Assembly (NCBI RefSeq): GCF_900106535.1
Contig: NZ_FNOH01000002.1
Coordinates: 124,001 to 188,000, forward strand
DNA length: 64,000 nucleotides
Direction of reading: 5' to 3'
From: Myxococcus xanthus
GTDB lineage: Bacteria; Myxococcota; Myxococcia; Myxococcales; Myxococcaceae
The translations under genes were made by a program, and so were the position numbers. Position 1 is the first letter of the stretch. Each line of letters starts with the position of its first letter. Positions 7,050 through 15,278 of the stretch are shown here, piece by piece. Below the pieces are notes generated by a model, which saw only the letters and a list, made by a program, of their open reading frames with translations, was not told the DNA's origin and made no database searches.

Positions 7050-9063
7050 GGGGGGGGGGGCTGTAACCAAACCACCTACCCAGGAAGCCCCAGCCATCAT
7101 TCGAGCGATTGCAGTCGATCCAAGTATGCGTCTTCTCCACCGGCTCCACCCGGGCTCGGCGACTTTCGCCGAGCACCCAGCCACCGATGCGCCGACAGCT
7201 CTCGCGAAGCTCGCTGGCGACCGTTTGACTATCGCGAAGGGGCAGCCCGTGGGCTGGTCGCCAGACCTTGCACGGGTGCTCAGCCTTCCGCGCCGCGACC
7301 TCGCGAGCACATACGGCGATGCCGACTTCGTCGCGCTGGAAGCCGCGCTGCGCGCCCCTGCCGACACGCGTTGCACTTGCGGGACGCTTGGGAAGCGATG
7401 CCCGTCCGCGTTGCTCCCCATTCAGCGCCTCGCCCTCTTGGAAGCCGCGCGCACGGGTGGCGGGCTCTTTCCCATCGGCGTGGGGCACGGGAAGACGTTG
7501 GTCGACCTCCTGCTGCCGCTCGTCGTGCCCGGGTGCAAGGTCGCCGTCCTACTCCTGCCGTCCAACCTTCGAGCCCAGCTCATCGAGGTCGACTGGCACT
7601 TCTACGGCGGGCACTGGCGCTTGCCCAACCTCGCGGGCGGCAGGTGGTTCCGACCTGGCTTGCCCGTCCTCCACGTCATCACCTACGAGAAGTTTTCGAC
7701 CCAGGAAGGCACTGACCTCCTGACGCGCATCCGGCCCGACCTCATCATCTGCGACGAAGCGCACAAGCTGAAGGACCGGAAGAGCGCCCGCACTGGCCGA
7801 TTCCTTCGCTACCTGGAGCAGCACCCCGAAACGCGCCTCGTAGCTCAGTCGGGCACGCTGGCGACAAGAACGGTTAAGGACTACGCCCACCTCGCGGAGT
7901 ACGCGCTGCGTGACGGCAGCCCGCTACCGTTGAAGCAGCACGTCGTCGAGGAATGGGCCTCGGCGCTCGACCCTGGGACTACCGTGGCCCCTCCGGGCAC
8001 GCTTCTCCAGCTCGTTGACTCGGCACATCCGCTTGCCCCACTTGAAGGGGAGAACGAAACCGACCGTGAGCGCCGACGCGTGCGTGATGCCTATCGTCGG
8101 TGGCGCAACGCAACGCCGGGTGTCGTAGCCACGGACGAAAGCGCCGTCGGCATGTCGCTCGTCATTCGCACGCGCGACCCGGGCAAGGTCCCCGACGAAC
8201 TGCTCGCCCACATTCAGACTGCGCTCGGCGGCCAGCGCCCCGACGGCGAAGAGTTCGTCGACGAGCTGCAACGCGTCGTCTGTGCGCGGCAGCTCGCGAG
8301 CGGCTTCTTCCACCGCTGGCGGTACCCCGACGTCCAGGGCGTTCCGCAGGACCCCGAGCTGATCGTTCGGTGGTTCGCGCGTCGGCAGGAGTTCAACCGG
8401 GAGCTACGCGAGCGCCTCAAGCGCCCCGCCGAGCATCTCGACTCCCCGGGGCTCCTGGTGCGCGCCGCGATTCGCGCTCACCAGTCCCCGCCCTACGACG
8501 GGGAACTGCCGACTTGGCGCGCGATGTCGTGGCCCTCGTGGGCGGAGATGCACAAGCACGTCGTCCACGTCACGGAAGCCGTGTGGCTCTCCGACTTCAT
8601 TGTGCGTGACGCGGCGAAGTGGGCGCTACGCAAGGGGCAGCCGGGAATCGTCTGGGTTGAGTTCCCGGAGCTTGGCCAGCGCATCGCGAAGGCGGCGGGC
8701 GTGCCTTTCTACGGCGGCGGCCCGGAAGCGTCGGCGACCATCATCCGGGAGAGTGGGAAGCGGTCCATCGTCGCTTCACTTCGTGCCCACGGGACGGGCA
8801 AGAACCTGACGATGTTCTCGCGAATGCTGTTCGTGAATCCACCGGCCGACGGCGCTGCGTGGGAACAGGCAATCGGCCGGTGCCACCGACAGGGACAGCT
8901 CGCCGACGAAGTTGAGGTCGAGCTGTACCAGCATACCGACGAGCTAGTCGGAGCCTTCCAGAAGGCCCGCGATTTCGCCCGGTTCATCGAACAGACGGAG
9001 GGCACGCCGCAGAAGATATGTCTTGCAAGCTACGACAAAGGTGCCAGTTCTAGTCAGCAGTAG
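7033..9063 (+). CDS. Phage SF2 (SNF2/DEAH-like) helicase
   Basis: The 676-residue frame has a Walker A-like GVGHGKT near residue 151-157, motif II DEAH (PDLIICDEAHKLKD), and a late motif VI-like AIGRCHRQGQ, the arrangement of SNF2-type superfamily 2 enzymes. A small Cys cluster (TRCTCGTLGKRC) precedes the ATPase. It probably remodels or unwinds phage DNA. The start is doubtful: a TTG at 7033 precedes an 11-G tract (7050-7060), while an ATG at 7126 lies after the tract. Neither has a good ribosome site and no 32-bp element lies upstream. A length change in the G tract would affect only the TTG start. The gene overlaps the opposing small gene by 14 bp. Confidence 0.75.
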   Translation: MTSRLSGGGAVTKPPTQEAPAIIRAIAVDPSMRLLHRLHPGSATFAEHPATDAPTALAKLAGDRLTIAKGQPVGWSPDLARVLSLPRRDLASTYGDADFVALEAALRAPADTRCTCGTLGKRCPSALLPIQRLALLEAARTGGGLFPIGVGHGKTLVDLLLPLVVPGCKVAVLLLPSNLRAQLIEVDWHFYGGHWRLPNLAGGRWFRPGLPVLHVITYEKFSTQEGTDLLTRIRPDLIICDEAHKLKDRKSARTGRFLRYLEQHPETRLVAQSGTLATRTVKDYAHLAEYALRDGSPLPLKQHVVEEWASALDPGTTVAPPGTLLQLVDSAHPLAPLEGENETDRERRRVRDAYRRWRNATPGVVATDESAVGMSLVIRTRDPGKVPDELLAHIQTALGGQRPDGEEFVDELQRVVCARQLASGFFHRWRYPDVQGVPQDPELIVRWFARRQEFNRELRERLKRPAEHLDSPGLLVRAAIRAHQSPPYDGELPTWRAMSWPSWAEMHKHVVHVTEAVWLSDFIVRDAAKWALRKGQPGIVWVEFPELGQRIAKAAGVPFYGGGPEASATIIRESGKRSIVASLRAHGTGKNLTMFSRMLFVNPPADGAAWEQAIGRCHRQGQLADEVEVELYQHTDELVGAFQKARDFARFIEQTEGTPQKICLASYDKGASSSQQ

Positions 9064-9361
9064 GATTTGGGATACAGGCTCCGTTAGTGCTGCTGGCGGC
9101 GCGTCGACAAGAATCCGCGCTGTAGTACCAACAATTGGTGCCGTAAGAAGTTTGTACGCAGAAGGGCGCCCCCCTCCGCGCAGCCCGATAGTCCACCTCA
9201 TCAGGGTTGATGACACAGAGCCCGTTGCTACGCTCGGCGGCATCTTCACAGGAACTACGGCTGTGGTACCAGCAATTGCGGCCGTAGCTCGTTTGGACAC
9301 AAAACGGTGCTCCCAGCGCTGGAACGGACAACAAGACCGCGACACAAATCAGAAATCTCAC
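9050..9361 (-). CDS. Secreted Cys-rich protein with two DUF3551-like repeats
   Basis: The 103-residue protein starts with a signal peptide (VRFLICVAVLLSVPALGA). Two tandem copies of about 40-45 residues follow, each reading GAPFCVQTSYG, NCWY, SC..A, then NG.C..NP. The Cys spacing and the terminal C-x-x-NP resemble DUF3551 units, of which known proteins usually carry one. I use the GTG at 9361, which has a GAGGGGGC site just upstream; the frame is open to 9442. It is AT-richer than its neighbours, transcribed against them, and looks like lysogenic-conversion cargo. Function unknown; the conserved Cys suggest disulfides outside the cytoplasm. Confidence 0.65.
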   Translation of the reverse strand: MRFLICVAVLLSVPALGAPFCVQTSYGRNCWYHSRSSCEDAAERSNGLCVINPDEVDYRAARRGAPFCVQTSYGTNCWYYSADSCRRAASSTNGACIPNPTAD

Positions 9362-9563
9362 TAACGCCCCCTCAGTCACACTGCGAGACTCATTAAACCA
9401 CACAACAAATCCGAAGCGCCACCGGGGCAACTCCGACACCACGGAGGGTCAAATCAGACCCAATTCAATGACACCTTGAGCGCCTCCATTGAAAATCCGT
9501 TCGCACTAACATAGGCGAACTCGTGGAGTGCGCACACCCAGGCTGACTGCCAGATCTCACAGA

Positions 9564-10313
9564 ATGGGAAAACGAAAGAAGGGCAATTGCATCTTTTGCT
9601 TGTCGCGCCCAGCAACAGAGAAAGAGCATGTCTTTCCCAGGAGTTGGTATCCATCTACTACGCCACCCTCGGTCCAGTACGTGACGGCACCGGTCTGTGA
9701 CGTCTGCGCGGACGAGTTCGAGATTGCCGAGCGAAAATTCAGCTTCCCCGTCCTCATGGGAATGGACCCTAGCAATCCCGACGTGGCTAGCGTCATGGAT
9801 GGTCTGCGCCGTTCGTGGCAGTTTGATAAGGCCCCTTCAATCCGGGAGTCCGTATATAGGGCAGCAAAACTAAAAAGCATCGCGCGACAAATTAAGTATG
9901 TCGTTCGGCCGCCCAATACCCCCGCTCCATGGCGGCTCGAAGTGCCCGTGCGCACGCCCGCAGGGTTGCTTGTAAAGGCGTCGCCAGCACTTGAGCTCGA
10001 CCACGAAGTAGCTGTTAAGATTTGCGAGAAGTTCGTTCGAGGTCTTCACTACAATGAAACGAAAGTGCCCCTTCCGATAGACACACCGATCCTGTTTCAG
10101 TGGCTCAAGAGACTGGCCTTCGACGTACGGGCAAGCATTGAACAACTCCCGTTGAACAACCTCCTTGCCCCGGGCTTGCGGTATCGCGTGCGTCGCGAGG
10201 ACAACTGCTCGTTTTGGGTGTTTTATCTTTGGGGGCAAGTGGAGTTCGTAGCATTTGCCGGAACACCAACGCCCGATTCGAACAAGGGACTGACCGGAGG
10301 AAGTACCGAGTAA
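9564..10313 (+). CDS. HNH-endonuclease-like protein
   Basis: The 249-residue protein opens with a zinc/HNH-like module: CIFC at about residues 9-12, then TEKEHVFPRSW (the E-H of the HNH core), and a second CDVC pair about 25 residues later. The rest is unrecognised. The ATG at 9564 gives MGKRKKGNC directly before the first Cys pair; an earlier start at 9528 is possible but unsupported. It is lower in GC than the replication genes and is likely cargo, perhaps a homing-type or defence nuclease. A copy of the 32-bp element follows 13 bp after its stop. Confidence 0.65.
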   Translation: MGKRKKGNCIFCLSRPATEKEHVFPRSWYPSTTPPSVQYVTAPVCDVCADEFEIAERKFSFPVLMGMDPSNPDVASVMDGLRRSWQFDKAPSIRESVYRAAKLKSIARQIKYVVRPPNTPAPWRLEVPVRTPAGLLVKASPALELDHEVAVKICEKFVRGLHYNETKVPLPIDTPILFQWLKRLAFDVRASIEQLPLNNLLAPGLRYRVRREDNCSFWVFYLWGQVEFVAFAGTPTPDSNKGLTGGSTE

Positions 10314-10326
10314 AAAGGGTGCCTCT

Positions 10327-10358
10327 CCGAGCCACTCCCAGAATCCGCACACATTTAC
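10327..10358 (+). promoter_or_regulatory. 32-bp phage element, rightward copy 8
   Basis: It reads CCGAGCCACTCCC, then AGAATCCGCACACATTTAC. The next start codon (10414) is 55 nt downstream, so this copy would give a transcript with a normal leader, driving the 10414 gene and the DNA polymerase. Confidence 0.65.
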
Positions 10359-10413
10359 GTGGGGTCAGCGCACTTCGCCGCTGACGTAACCCGAGCCGAA
10401 GGGCCCACGTAAC

Positions 10414-10944
10414 ATGAACAACGCACTGACGAAGATTGCCACCGCGCAGGCTGCGGCTGGCGGACGCTACCCGCGCTTCGGTCGCTACCTGCTCGAAGTC
10501 GAGGTCATCCGCACGAAGGAGGGCTTCAAGGGCGACTCGGCCATCGCCGAGCTGAAGGTTCGCGAGTCCGAGCCCCTCGCGGGTGGCGAGACTCCGAGCC
10601 GACCGGGCGAGACGGTCGACTACGTCGAGAACCTGAGCGACCAGAAGAAGGGGGGCGGCGGACGCTTCAAGTCCTTCCTGATGACGCTCGTGGGGGCCGA
10701 CGAATACGAGTTCGCCAACCCGGCCGCGCTGAAGAAGTTCTTCGACGAGCGGCAGGCGGGGACGCACCTCCTGATTCGCTGCGAGGTCTTCCCGAAGCAG
10801 CTCCCGGTGAAGGAGGGCCACGCCGGGAAGGTCATCAGCGGCTATCGCTGGTCGCACGTCGAGATGAACGACGAGCAGCTCGCCCAGGCCGAGCACGCGC
10901 GCAAGGCGAGCAAGCTCCCCGCGCTCACCGACGCCCTCGCCTGA
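10414..10944 (+). CDS. Unrecognised phage replication-module protein, possible ssDNA-binding role
   Basis: The 176-residue protein has no family I can name. It begins with an Ala-rich helix, then a beta-rich stretch (GRYLLEVEVIRTKEGFKG, and IAELKVRESEPL) and a Gly/Lys loop (DQKKGGGGRF) that would suit an OB-fold DNA-binding protein, with a helical tail. It lies between a 32-bp promoter element and the DNA polymerase gene, where phages often place a single-stranded DNA-binding protein. The role is inferred from position only. Confidence 0.6.
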   Translation: MNNALTKIATAQAAAGGRYPRFGRYLLEVEVIRTKEGFKGDSAIAELKVRESEPLAGGETPSRPGETVDYVENLSDQKKGGGGRFKSFLMTLVGADEYEFANPAALKKFFDERQAGTHLLIRCEVFPKQLPVKEGHAGKVISGYRWSHVEMNDEQLAQAEHARKASKLPALTDALA

Positions 10945-11027
10945 AACCGGGCGGCGACTGACGGCGCGCTTCCGTCGGCGGCTGGCCCACGACACGGGCC
11001 GCTTTCCCACTCCCAAAGGCAGCCTTC

Positions 11028-13037
11028 ATGAATGTCTGGTCCTTCGACACGGAAACGTGGCTGATTCAGCCCGGCTTGCTCGCGCCTCCTCTCGTGTGCG
11101 GCAGCATCGCGGCGGCAGCTCCAGGCAGTGAACGACTGCTGGACAAGGCCCAAGCCCGGCAGTTCTTCCGCGAGGCCATCGCCGCGTCTGACACGCGCCT
11201 CGTTGGCGCAAACCTCGCTTACGACCTGGGCGTCATGGCGGCGGATGACCCGAGCCTTGTGGCGCCCATCTTCGCGGCGCTCGAAGCAGGCCGACTGCAT
11301 TGTGTCCAGATTCGAGAAGCCCTCATCGACATCGCGAGGGGACTCTACGGCGTGGACCCGTCGACGGGCCGGAAGCTCGACGATGACGAAGGCGCCCGCT
11401 ACCCGCTCGCGCTTCTCGTGCAGCGCTACCTTGGGCTCGACATCAGCGAGGACAAAAAGAACCCGAAGGCATGGCGCCTGCGCTACGCGGAACTCGACGG
11501 CGTTCCTGTCGAGCGCTGGCCGACGGAAGCCGCTGCGTACCCGAAGCGAGATGCCCGCTACACGCTCGACGTCTTCTTCCGGCAGGAAGCCGTAGCACGG
11601 GAGACGCCCAACGGCGGCAACCTGCATGCCGAAGCCGAGCAGATGCGCGCCGCCTTCGCGCTCCACCTCGCTTCCATCTGGGGACTTCGAACGAACGGTG
11701 ACTCGGTCGCCGTGCTGCGGGAGCGGGTGGAACGGGAGTGGGGAGAGAACCGGGCCAAGTTCCAGGCGGCAGGCATCTACCGAGCCGACGGCACCAAAGA
11801 CTCGAAGCGCCTCGCTGCGCTCGTGACTGCCGCCTATGACGGACAGCCGCCCATTACCGCGCCCAGCGACCGATTCCCCGACGGCCAGGTCGCGACCGAC
11901 CGTGACACGCTGCTCGGTTCGGGCGACGCGCTGCTCGAAGACTTGGGCAAGAGCGGGCGCGTCGACAAGTACAAGTCGACTTACCTGGACGTCGTCGAAG
12001 CGGGCACCTCGCTCCCCATCAATCCGCGCTTCAACGTGCTCGTTAGCACCACGCGCGTTTCGAGCGACTACCAGCAGCTCCCGCAGAAGGGCGGCATCCG
12101 GGAGGTCCACGAGGCCCGTCCCGGCTTCGCCTACTGCTCGGTCGACTACGGAGGGCTTGAGCTTCGCACCATGGCTCAGCGGGCCATCTGGGAACTCGGC
12201 TACTCGAAGATGGCCGAAGCGCTGAACAGTGGGCTCGACGTCCACACCCTTGCCGCGGCCGAATTCCTCGGGGCGAGCTACGACGAGCTGCTTCCGAAGG
12301 TGAAGGCGAAAGACCCCCTCGCGGTCGCCTTCCGTCAGCTCGCGAAGATTCTCAACTTCGGCAAGGGCGGCGGGATGACGGGCGGCTCGCTCGTCTACAA
12401 CGCACGCGCGAAGGACCGGGTTTCCTTCTGCCTGCTGGCGAAGCGCGCAGACGTCTGCGGCATCGAGCGCATCGTCATCACCGTGCAGCGCAAGCCGAAG
12501 ATGGTCTGCCGGGCCTGCGTCGAAGTGGCCAAGGAACTGGACACGAAGTGGCTCAACGCGTGGCCTGAGCAGCGCGAGCTTCAGCAGCGAGCGAAGTCGA
12601 GCACCTACGGGGGCGGGTTCGCCGATGTGATGATTCCGGGCGCGAACATCCTGCGCGGCGGGTGCGGCTACACGCAGATTCTCAACACGCCCTTCCAGGG
12701 GCTCGGCGCTGTCGGGTGCAAGCTCGCCATGTGGCGCGTCAGCCGCGAGATGTACGTCGACCGTCGCTCGCCGCTCTACGGCTCGCGACTCGTCCTCATG
12801 GTGCATGACGAGCTGATCAGCGAGCTGCCCGCCAATAGCGCCCAGCGGATGCACGACGCAGCCGAGCGCAAGGCGTACCTGATGCGCGAGGCGATGAAGG
12901 AGACGACTCCCGACCTGGCACCGGCAATCGAAGCCGAGCCCGCGTTGTCCCGCATCATGTCGAAGGACGTCGCCACCGTGCGCGACAGCTCCGGGCGGCT
13001 GCTCGTCTGGGAGCCACCAACAAAGCGCGCTGCCTGA
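11028..13037 (+). CDS. Phage family A DNA polymerase with 3'-5' exonuclease
   Basis: The 669-residue protein has an exonuclease domain: D7-x-E9 (FDTETW), D66 in ANLAYDLG, and Y/D near 170-174. The polymerase domain follows: motif A D373YGGLELR, motif B R436QLAKILNFGKGGGM and motif C VHDE (592-595). Motif A has GG where SQ is usual. Motif B has GKGGG in place of the usual FGxxYG, so the conserved Tyr is missing. Between motifs B and C is an insert (about 470-505) with Cys residues including CRAC, perhaps zinc-binding. It replicates phage DNA. It is preceded by the 10414 gene and followed by a promoter element that overlaps its stop codon. Confidence 0.9.
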   Translation: MNVWSFDTETWLIQPGLLAPPLVCGSIAAAAPGSERLLDKAQARQFFREAIAASDTRLVGANLAYDLGVMAADDPSLVAPIFAALEAGRLHCVQIREALIDIARGLYGVDPSTGRKLDDDEGARYPLALLVQRYLGLDISEDKKNPKAWRLRYAELDGVPVERWPTEAAAYPKRDARYTLDVFFRQEAVARETPNGGNLHAEAEQMRAAFALHLASIWGLRTNGDSVAVLRERVEREWGENRAKFQAAGIYRADGTKDSKRLAALVTAAYDGQPPITAPSDRFPDGQVATDRDTLLGSGDALLEDLGKSGRVDKYKSTYLDVVEAGTSLPINPRFNVLVSTTRVSSDYQQLPQKGGIREVHEARPGFAYCSVDYGGLELRTMAQRAIWELGYSKMAEALNSGLDVHTLAAAEFLGASYDELLPKVKAKDPLAVAFRQLAKILNFGKGGGMTGGSLVYNARAKDRVSFCLLAKRADVCGIERIVITVQRKPKMVCRACVEVAKELDTKWLNAWPEQRELQQRAKSSTYGGGFADVMIPGANILRGGCGYTQILNTPFQGLGAVGCKLAMWRVSREMYVDRRSPLYGSRLVLMVHDELISELPANSAQRMHDAAERKAYLMREAMKETTPDLAPAIEAEPALSRIMSKDVATVRDSSGRLLVWEPPTKRAA

Positions 13038-13065
13038 ACCACGGCCGAAATCCGCACCCATTTAG
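13034..13065 (+). promoter_or_regulatory. 32-bp phage element, rightward copy 9
   Basis: It reads CTGAACCACGGCC, then GAAATCCGCACCCATTTAG. It overlaps the last codon of the polymerase gene and lies upstream of the small gene at 13098 and the resolvase. Confidence 0.65.
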
Positions 13066-13082
13066 GGAGCACACGCACTCCC
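13065..13082 (+). other. Small hairpin directly after promoter element
   Basis: GGGAG, an 8-nt loop, then CTCCC. It begins on the last base of the 32-bp element and would form at the very 5' end of a transcript started there. It could protect the RNA 5' end or modulate translation of the gene at 13098. Confidence 0.35.
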
Positions 13083-13097
13083 TAACAGGTGCAACGC

Positions 13098-13271
13098 ATG
13101 GCCAAGACAACCGACGCGCTCGAACAGCTCCCGCCCGCCCTCTGCCCGTATCTCGACGCGGACCTCGACGACGCGGTCGCCTTCGATGTCGCCGACTTCC
13201 ACGAGCTGAGCTTGCTGCCCACGCTGGGAGGTGAAGCGACCTCTCGTCATCTCCTGGTGGCGGCCCCCTGA
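13098..13271 (+). CDS. Small acidic phage protein, unknown
   Basis: It encodes 57 residues. I see no motif beyond an acidic middle (DADLDDAVAFDVADF). The ATG at 13098 has AGGTG about seven bases upstream; a GTG at 13089 would add three residues. Its stop overlaps the start of the resolvase gene (TGATG, 13269-13273), so the two are translationally coupled. A regulator or adaptor of the resolvase is possible but there is no direct evidence. Confidence 0.6.
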   Translation: MAKTTDALEQLPPALCPYLDADLDDAVAFDVADFHELSLLPTLGGEATSRHLLVAAP

Positions 13272-13831
13272 TGCCGACGACTCGGAACCTACTGGTGGCG
13301 CTTGACCCCGGGCTTCGCGAGTGCGGCGTCGCGGTCTTCGACCTGGACTCGGGCGAGCTGCTCGCGGCGGGCATGCCTACGAATCCCGAGCGGAAGGCCC
13401 GTGGGCTCGCGACATGGTCGCGCATGGCGGGAGGGGTCGCCGAGTTCGTCTCGACGTTCCTGGAGCCTCTCAGGGCCGCTGGCGTGGCTGTTTCCGTCAC
13501 CGTCGCGTGCGAGTGCCCCCAGGTCTACACGGCCGGGAAGAGCAAGGGCGACCCGAACGACCTGATTGAACTCGCGGGAGTCGTCGGCCGGGTTGCCGGT
13601 GAGCTTCGCGCGACGAGTGAGCGCAGCTTCCTGCCGCGCGAGTGGAAGGGAACGCTCGACGGCGACGTCATGGTCGAGCGCATCAAAGCGCGCCTCGGCG
13701 AGCGACCGCACGAACACCTACGGGTGCAGCTCCCGCGAGCCCAGGACAAGCACCACAACGTTTGGGATGCCGTCGGCATCGGCCTTCACGTCGTCGGCCG
13801 ACTCGCGCCCCGGAAAGTCTTCCCGAGGTAG
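13271..13831 (+). CDS. RuvC-like Holliday junction resolvase
   Basis: The 186-residue protein has the RNase H-fold pattern of RuvC: D12 in ALDPGLRECG, E81 in ECPQVY followed by GKSKGDPNDLIELAG, and H162/D166 in HNVWDAVGIGL. In phages these enzymes resolve branched DNA before packaging. It is coupled to the small gene upstream by a one-base stop/start overlap, and the excisionase-like gene begins two bases after its stop. Confidence 0.8.
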   Translation: MPTTRNLLVALDPGLRECGVAVFDLDSGELLAAGMPTNPERKARGLATWSRMAGGVAEFVSTFLEPLRAAGVAVSVTVACECPQVYTAGKSKGDPNDLIELAGVVGRVAGELRATSERSFLPREWKGTLDGDVMVERIKARLGERPHEHLRVQLPRAQDKHHNVWDAVGIGLHVVGRLAPRKVFPR

Positions 13832-13833
13832 CC

Positions 13834-14136
13834 ATGCCCCAGCACCCTACCGGTCCCGGGCTCGATGGCCCCGTCGTAACGATTGAACGTGCCGCCGAGC
13901 TGCTTCTCTGCAAGAGGACTCGCGTGTTCGAACTCCTTGCCGAAGGGCGCCTGAAGCGGGCACCCAAGCTCGGCAAGAAGGCGACGGTGCGGCTCGATTC
14001 GGTCCTCTCATGCCTTGACGTCGACAAAGAGAGAGAGACAGCTCCTCATCGAAAGCGGCAAACGCCAACGCGGCGAACTCAGTCGATTGAAGCCGCTTTT
14101 CGCGAAGTAATACGGTCTGTCGAGGGGTCTTCTTGA
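13834..14136 (+). CDS. Excisionase-like MerR/HTH_17-type DNA-binding protein
   Basis: It is a 100-residue protein. Residues about 15-55 (VTIERAAELLLCKRTRVFELLAEGRL, with later KKATVRLDSVLSCL) fit the winged HTH of excisionase-family proteins, which read a start helix, a turn and a positively charged wing. A basic tail (RKRQTPTRR-like) follows. It lies beside the integrase gene, tail to tail, and the two coding regions overlap by 58 bp on opposite strands. The likely role is directionality factor (Xis) for the integrase, or a repressor. Confidence 0.65.
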   Translation: MPQHPTGPGLDGPVVTIERAAELLLCKRTRVFELLAEGRLKRAPKLGKKATVRLDSVLSCLDVDKERETAPHRKRQTPTRRTQSIEAAFREVIRSVEGSS

Positions 14137-15278
14137 TGAACGAGTTGAAGAGGGAGTCGAATCATTGGGGGAACCTCTTCCGTCAAATAGAACTTCTTCG
14201 TCGTCTTGACGCTCGTGTGCCCCATAACGGCCGAGACCTCTTCGATGGGGAGCCCTTTGCCCGTCGGCCGCACAAGCTCTCCGTACTTGCGAGCCCACGT
14301 CGAAAAGCTATGCCTTAACTGGCTCGGATGAAGGGGAACGATCTTCTTCCGCTGCTCCTCGTCTACACACGTCAGCTTAAGTCGCTCCGCGATGCGGCGA
14401 AGAGACTGGACGATACCAGAGTCTTCCAGGCCCTTCCCGAATGCCTGAAGCCTCTCCACCGCAGCGAACGCTTGAGCATCCAGACTGATCGTATGCGTCA
14501 TGTCCGCCTTGAGCTGCCGAAAAGTAATGGTCCCCTTGATTCCACAGGGGTCGCTCACGTCCTTTAGAATCGCATCCCCGCGCGCCACTCGGTCAATCTC
14601 GGTTCCATGCATCCCCGTCTTGGCACGTAGACACAACGTGTCTCTAAGGCGTTGACTGTTTGCTTCAGCATAAGCCTGCTCTACCGCAGCCATGCTGTAC
14701 CCCTTTTGGCGAATGCTCTTTTCAGCCTTTGAAGGGGGAACCTTCAGCTCAGCCGTGGGGTCCTCGGCAAGCCGAAGCATATCCCTCTCTCGGAGCCAAG
14801 CCGTAAAAGCCTTTAATGCGATAATCCGGGGGGTCCGTGCAGTTGGCCATTTGTCCAACATTACGTGCAACTCAGTGAGAGACACGTCTCGCAGTGGCCT
14901 TTTCTCAAGTGCCACTCCCCAGGCGGTCAAATAGGGGGCAAGGATGTAGCGACGGTAACGGTCCGTCAGGCCCTCCGCCTTCACGTTCCTGAGAAACGCC
15001 TCGAAGGTCTCTTCGTCCAGCGCAACGCCCTTCTTTTCTGCTTGGGCGACGGACGCCGCAGCCTCTGCTGCAACCTGCTTCTTGGTCTTGTAGGCCCCCG
15101 GGTCGCGCTCGAAAAGAACCAGCTCGGCACGAGCGTCGCGCTCGCTGGCGACGTCCAGAGTGATGGCCCGAACGATACCGTTGACCCTCCGCTCGATGAC
15201 CCACACGGACCGCCCTCGGGTCAGTCGAACTCGACCACCATCCCACCTGCCAATCCACTTCGCGCCACCTGTGGACAC
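14079..15278 (-). CDS. Tyrosine site-specific integrase
   Basis: The 399-residue protein has an N-terminal arm/core-binding part and a C-terminal catalytic domain. Visible elements are box II QLRHSFSTW with its Arg, MGHTSVKTT (the second His box) and the nucleophile in KKFYLT. Two usual positions differ. Box I reads TGMHGTEI, with His where the catalytic Arg of TGLR normally stands. The first residue of the HxLRH motif is Ser, with a His two residues further upstream. So it may be atypical or impaired, or a diverged branch. The gene begins about 65 bp from the comF fragment, so the attachment site lies next to its 5' end. It faces the excisionase-like gene. Confidence 0.85.
   Translation of the reverse strand: MSTGGAKWIGRWDGGRVRLTRGRSVWVIERRVNGIVRAITLDVASERDARAELVLFERDPGAYKTKKQVAAEAAASVAQAEKKGVALDEETFEAFLRNVKAEGLTDRYRRYILAPYLTAWGVALEKRPLRDVSLTELHVMLDKWPTARTPRIIALKAFTAWLRERDMLRLAEDPTAELKVPPSKAEKSIRQKGYSMAAVEQAYAEANSQRLRDTLCLRAKTGMHGTEIDRVARGDAILKDVSDPCGIKGTITFRQLKADMTHTISLDAQAFAAVERLQAFGKGLEDSGIVQSLRRIAERLKLTCVDEEQRKKIVPLHPSQLRHSFSTWARKYGELVRPTGKGLPIEEVSAVMGHTSVKTTKKFYLTEEVPPMIRLPLQLVHQEDPSTDRITSRKAASID

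Noticed and set aside
700..13065. The nine 32-bp elements as a CRISPR array or a mobile repeat
   Set aside because: Spacing is irregular, both orientations occur, each sits by a gene start, and there are no spacer-length intervals or cas genes. A promoter or operator explains them better.
13098..13271. Excisionase function for the small gene before the resolvase
   Set aside because: It has no HTH and is acidic; the HTH protein at 13834 is the better excisionase candidate.
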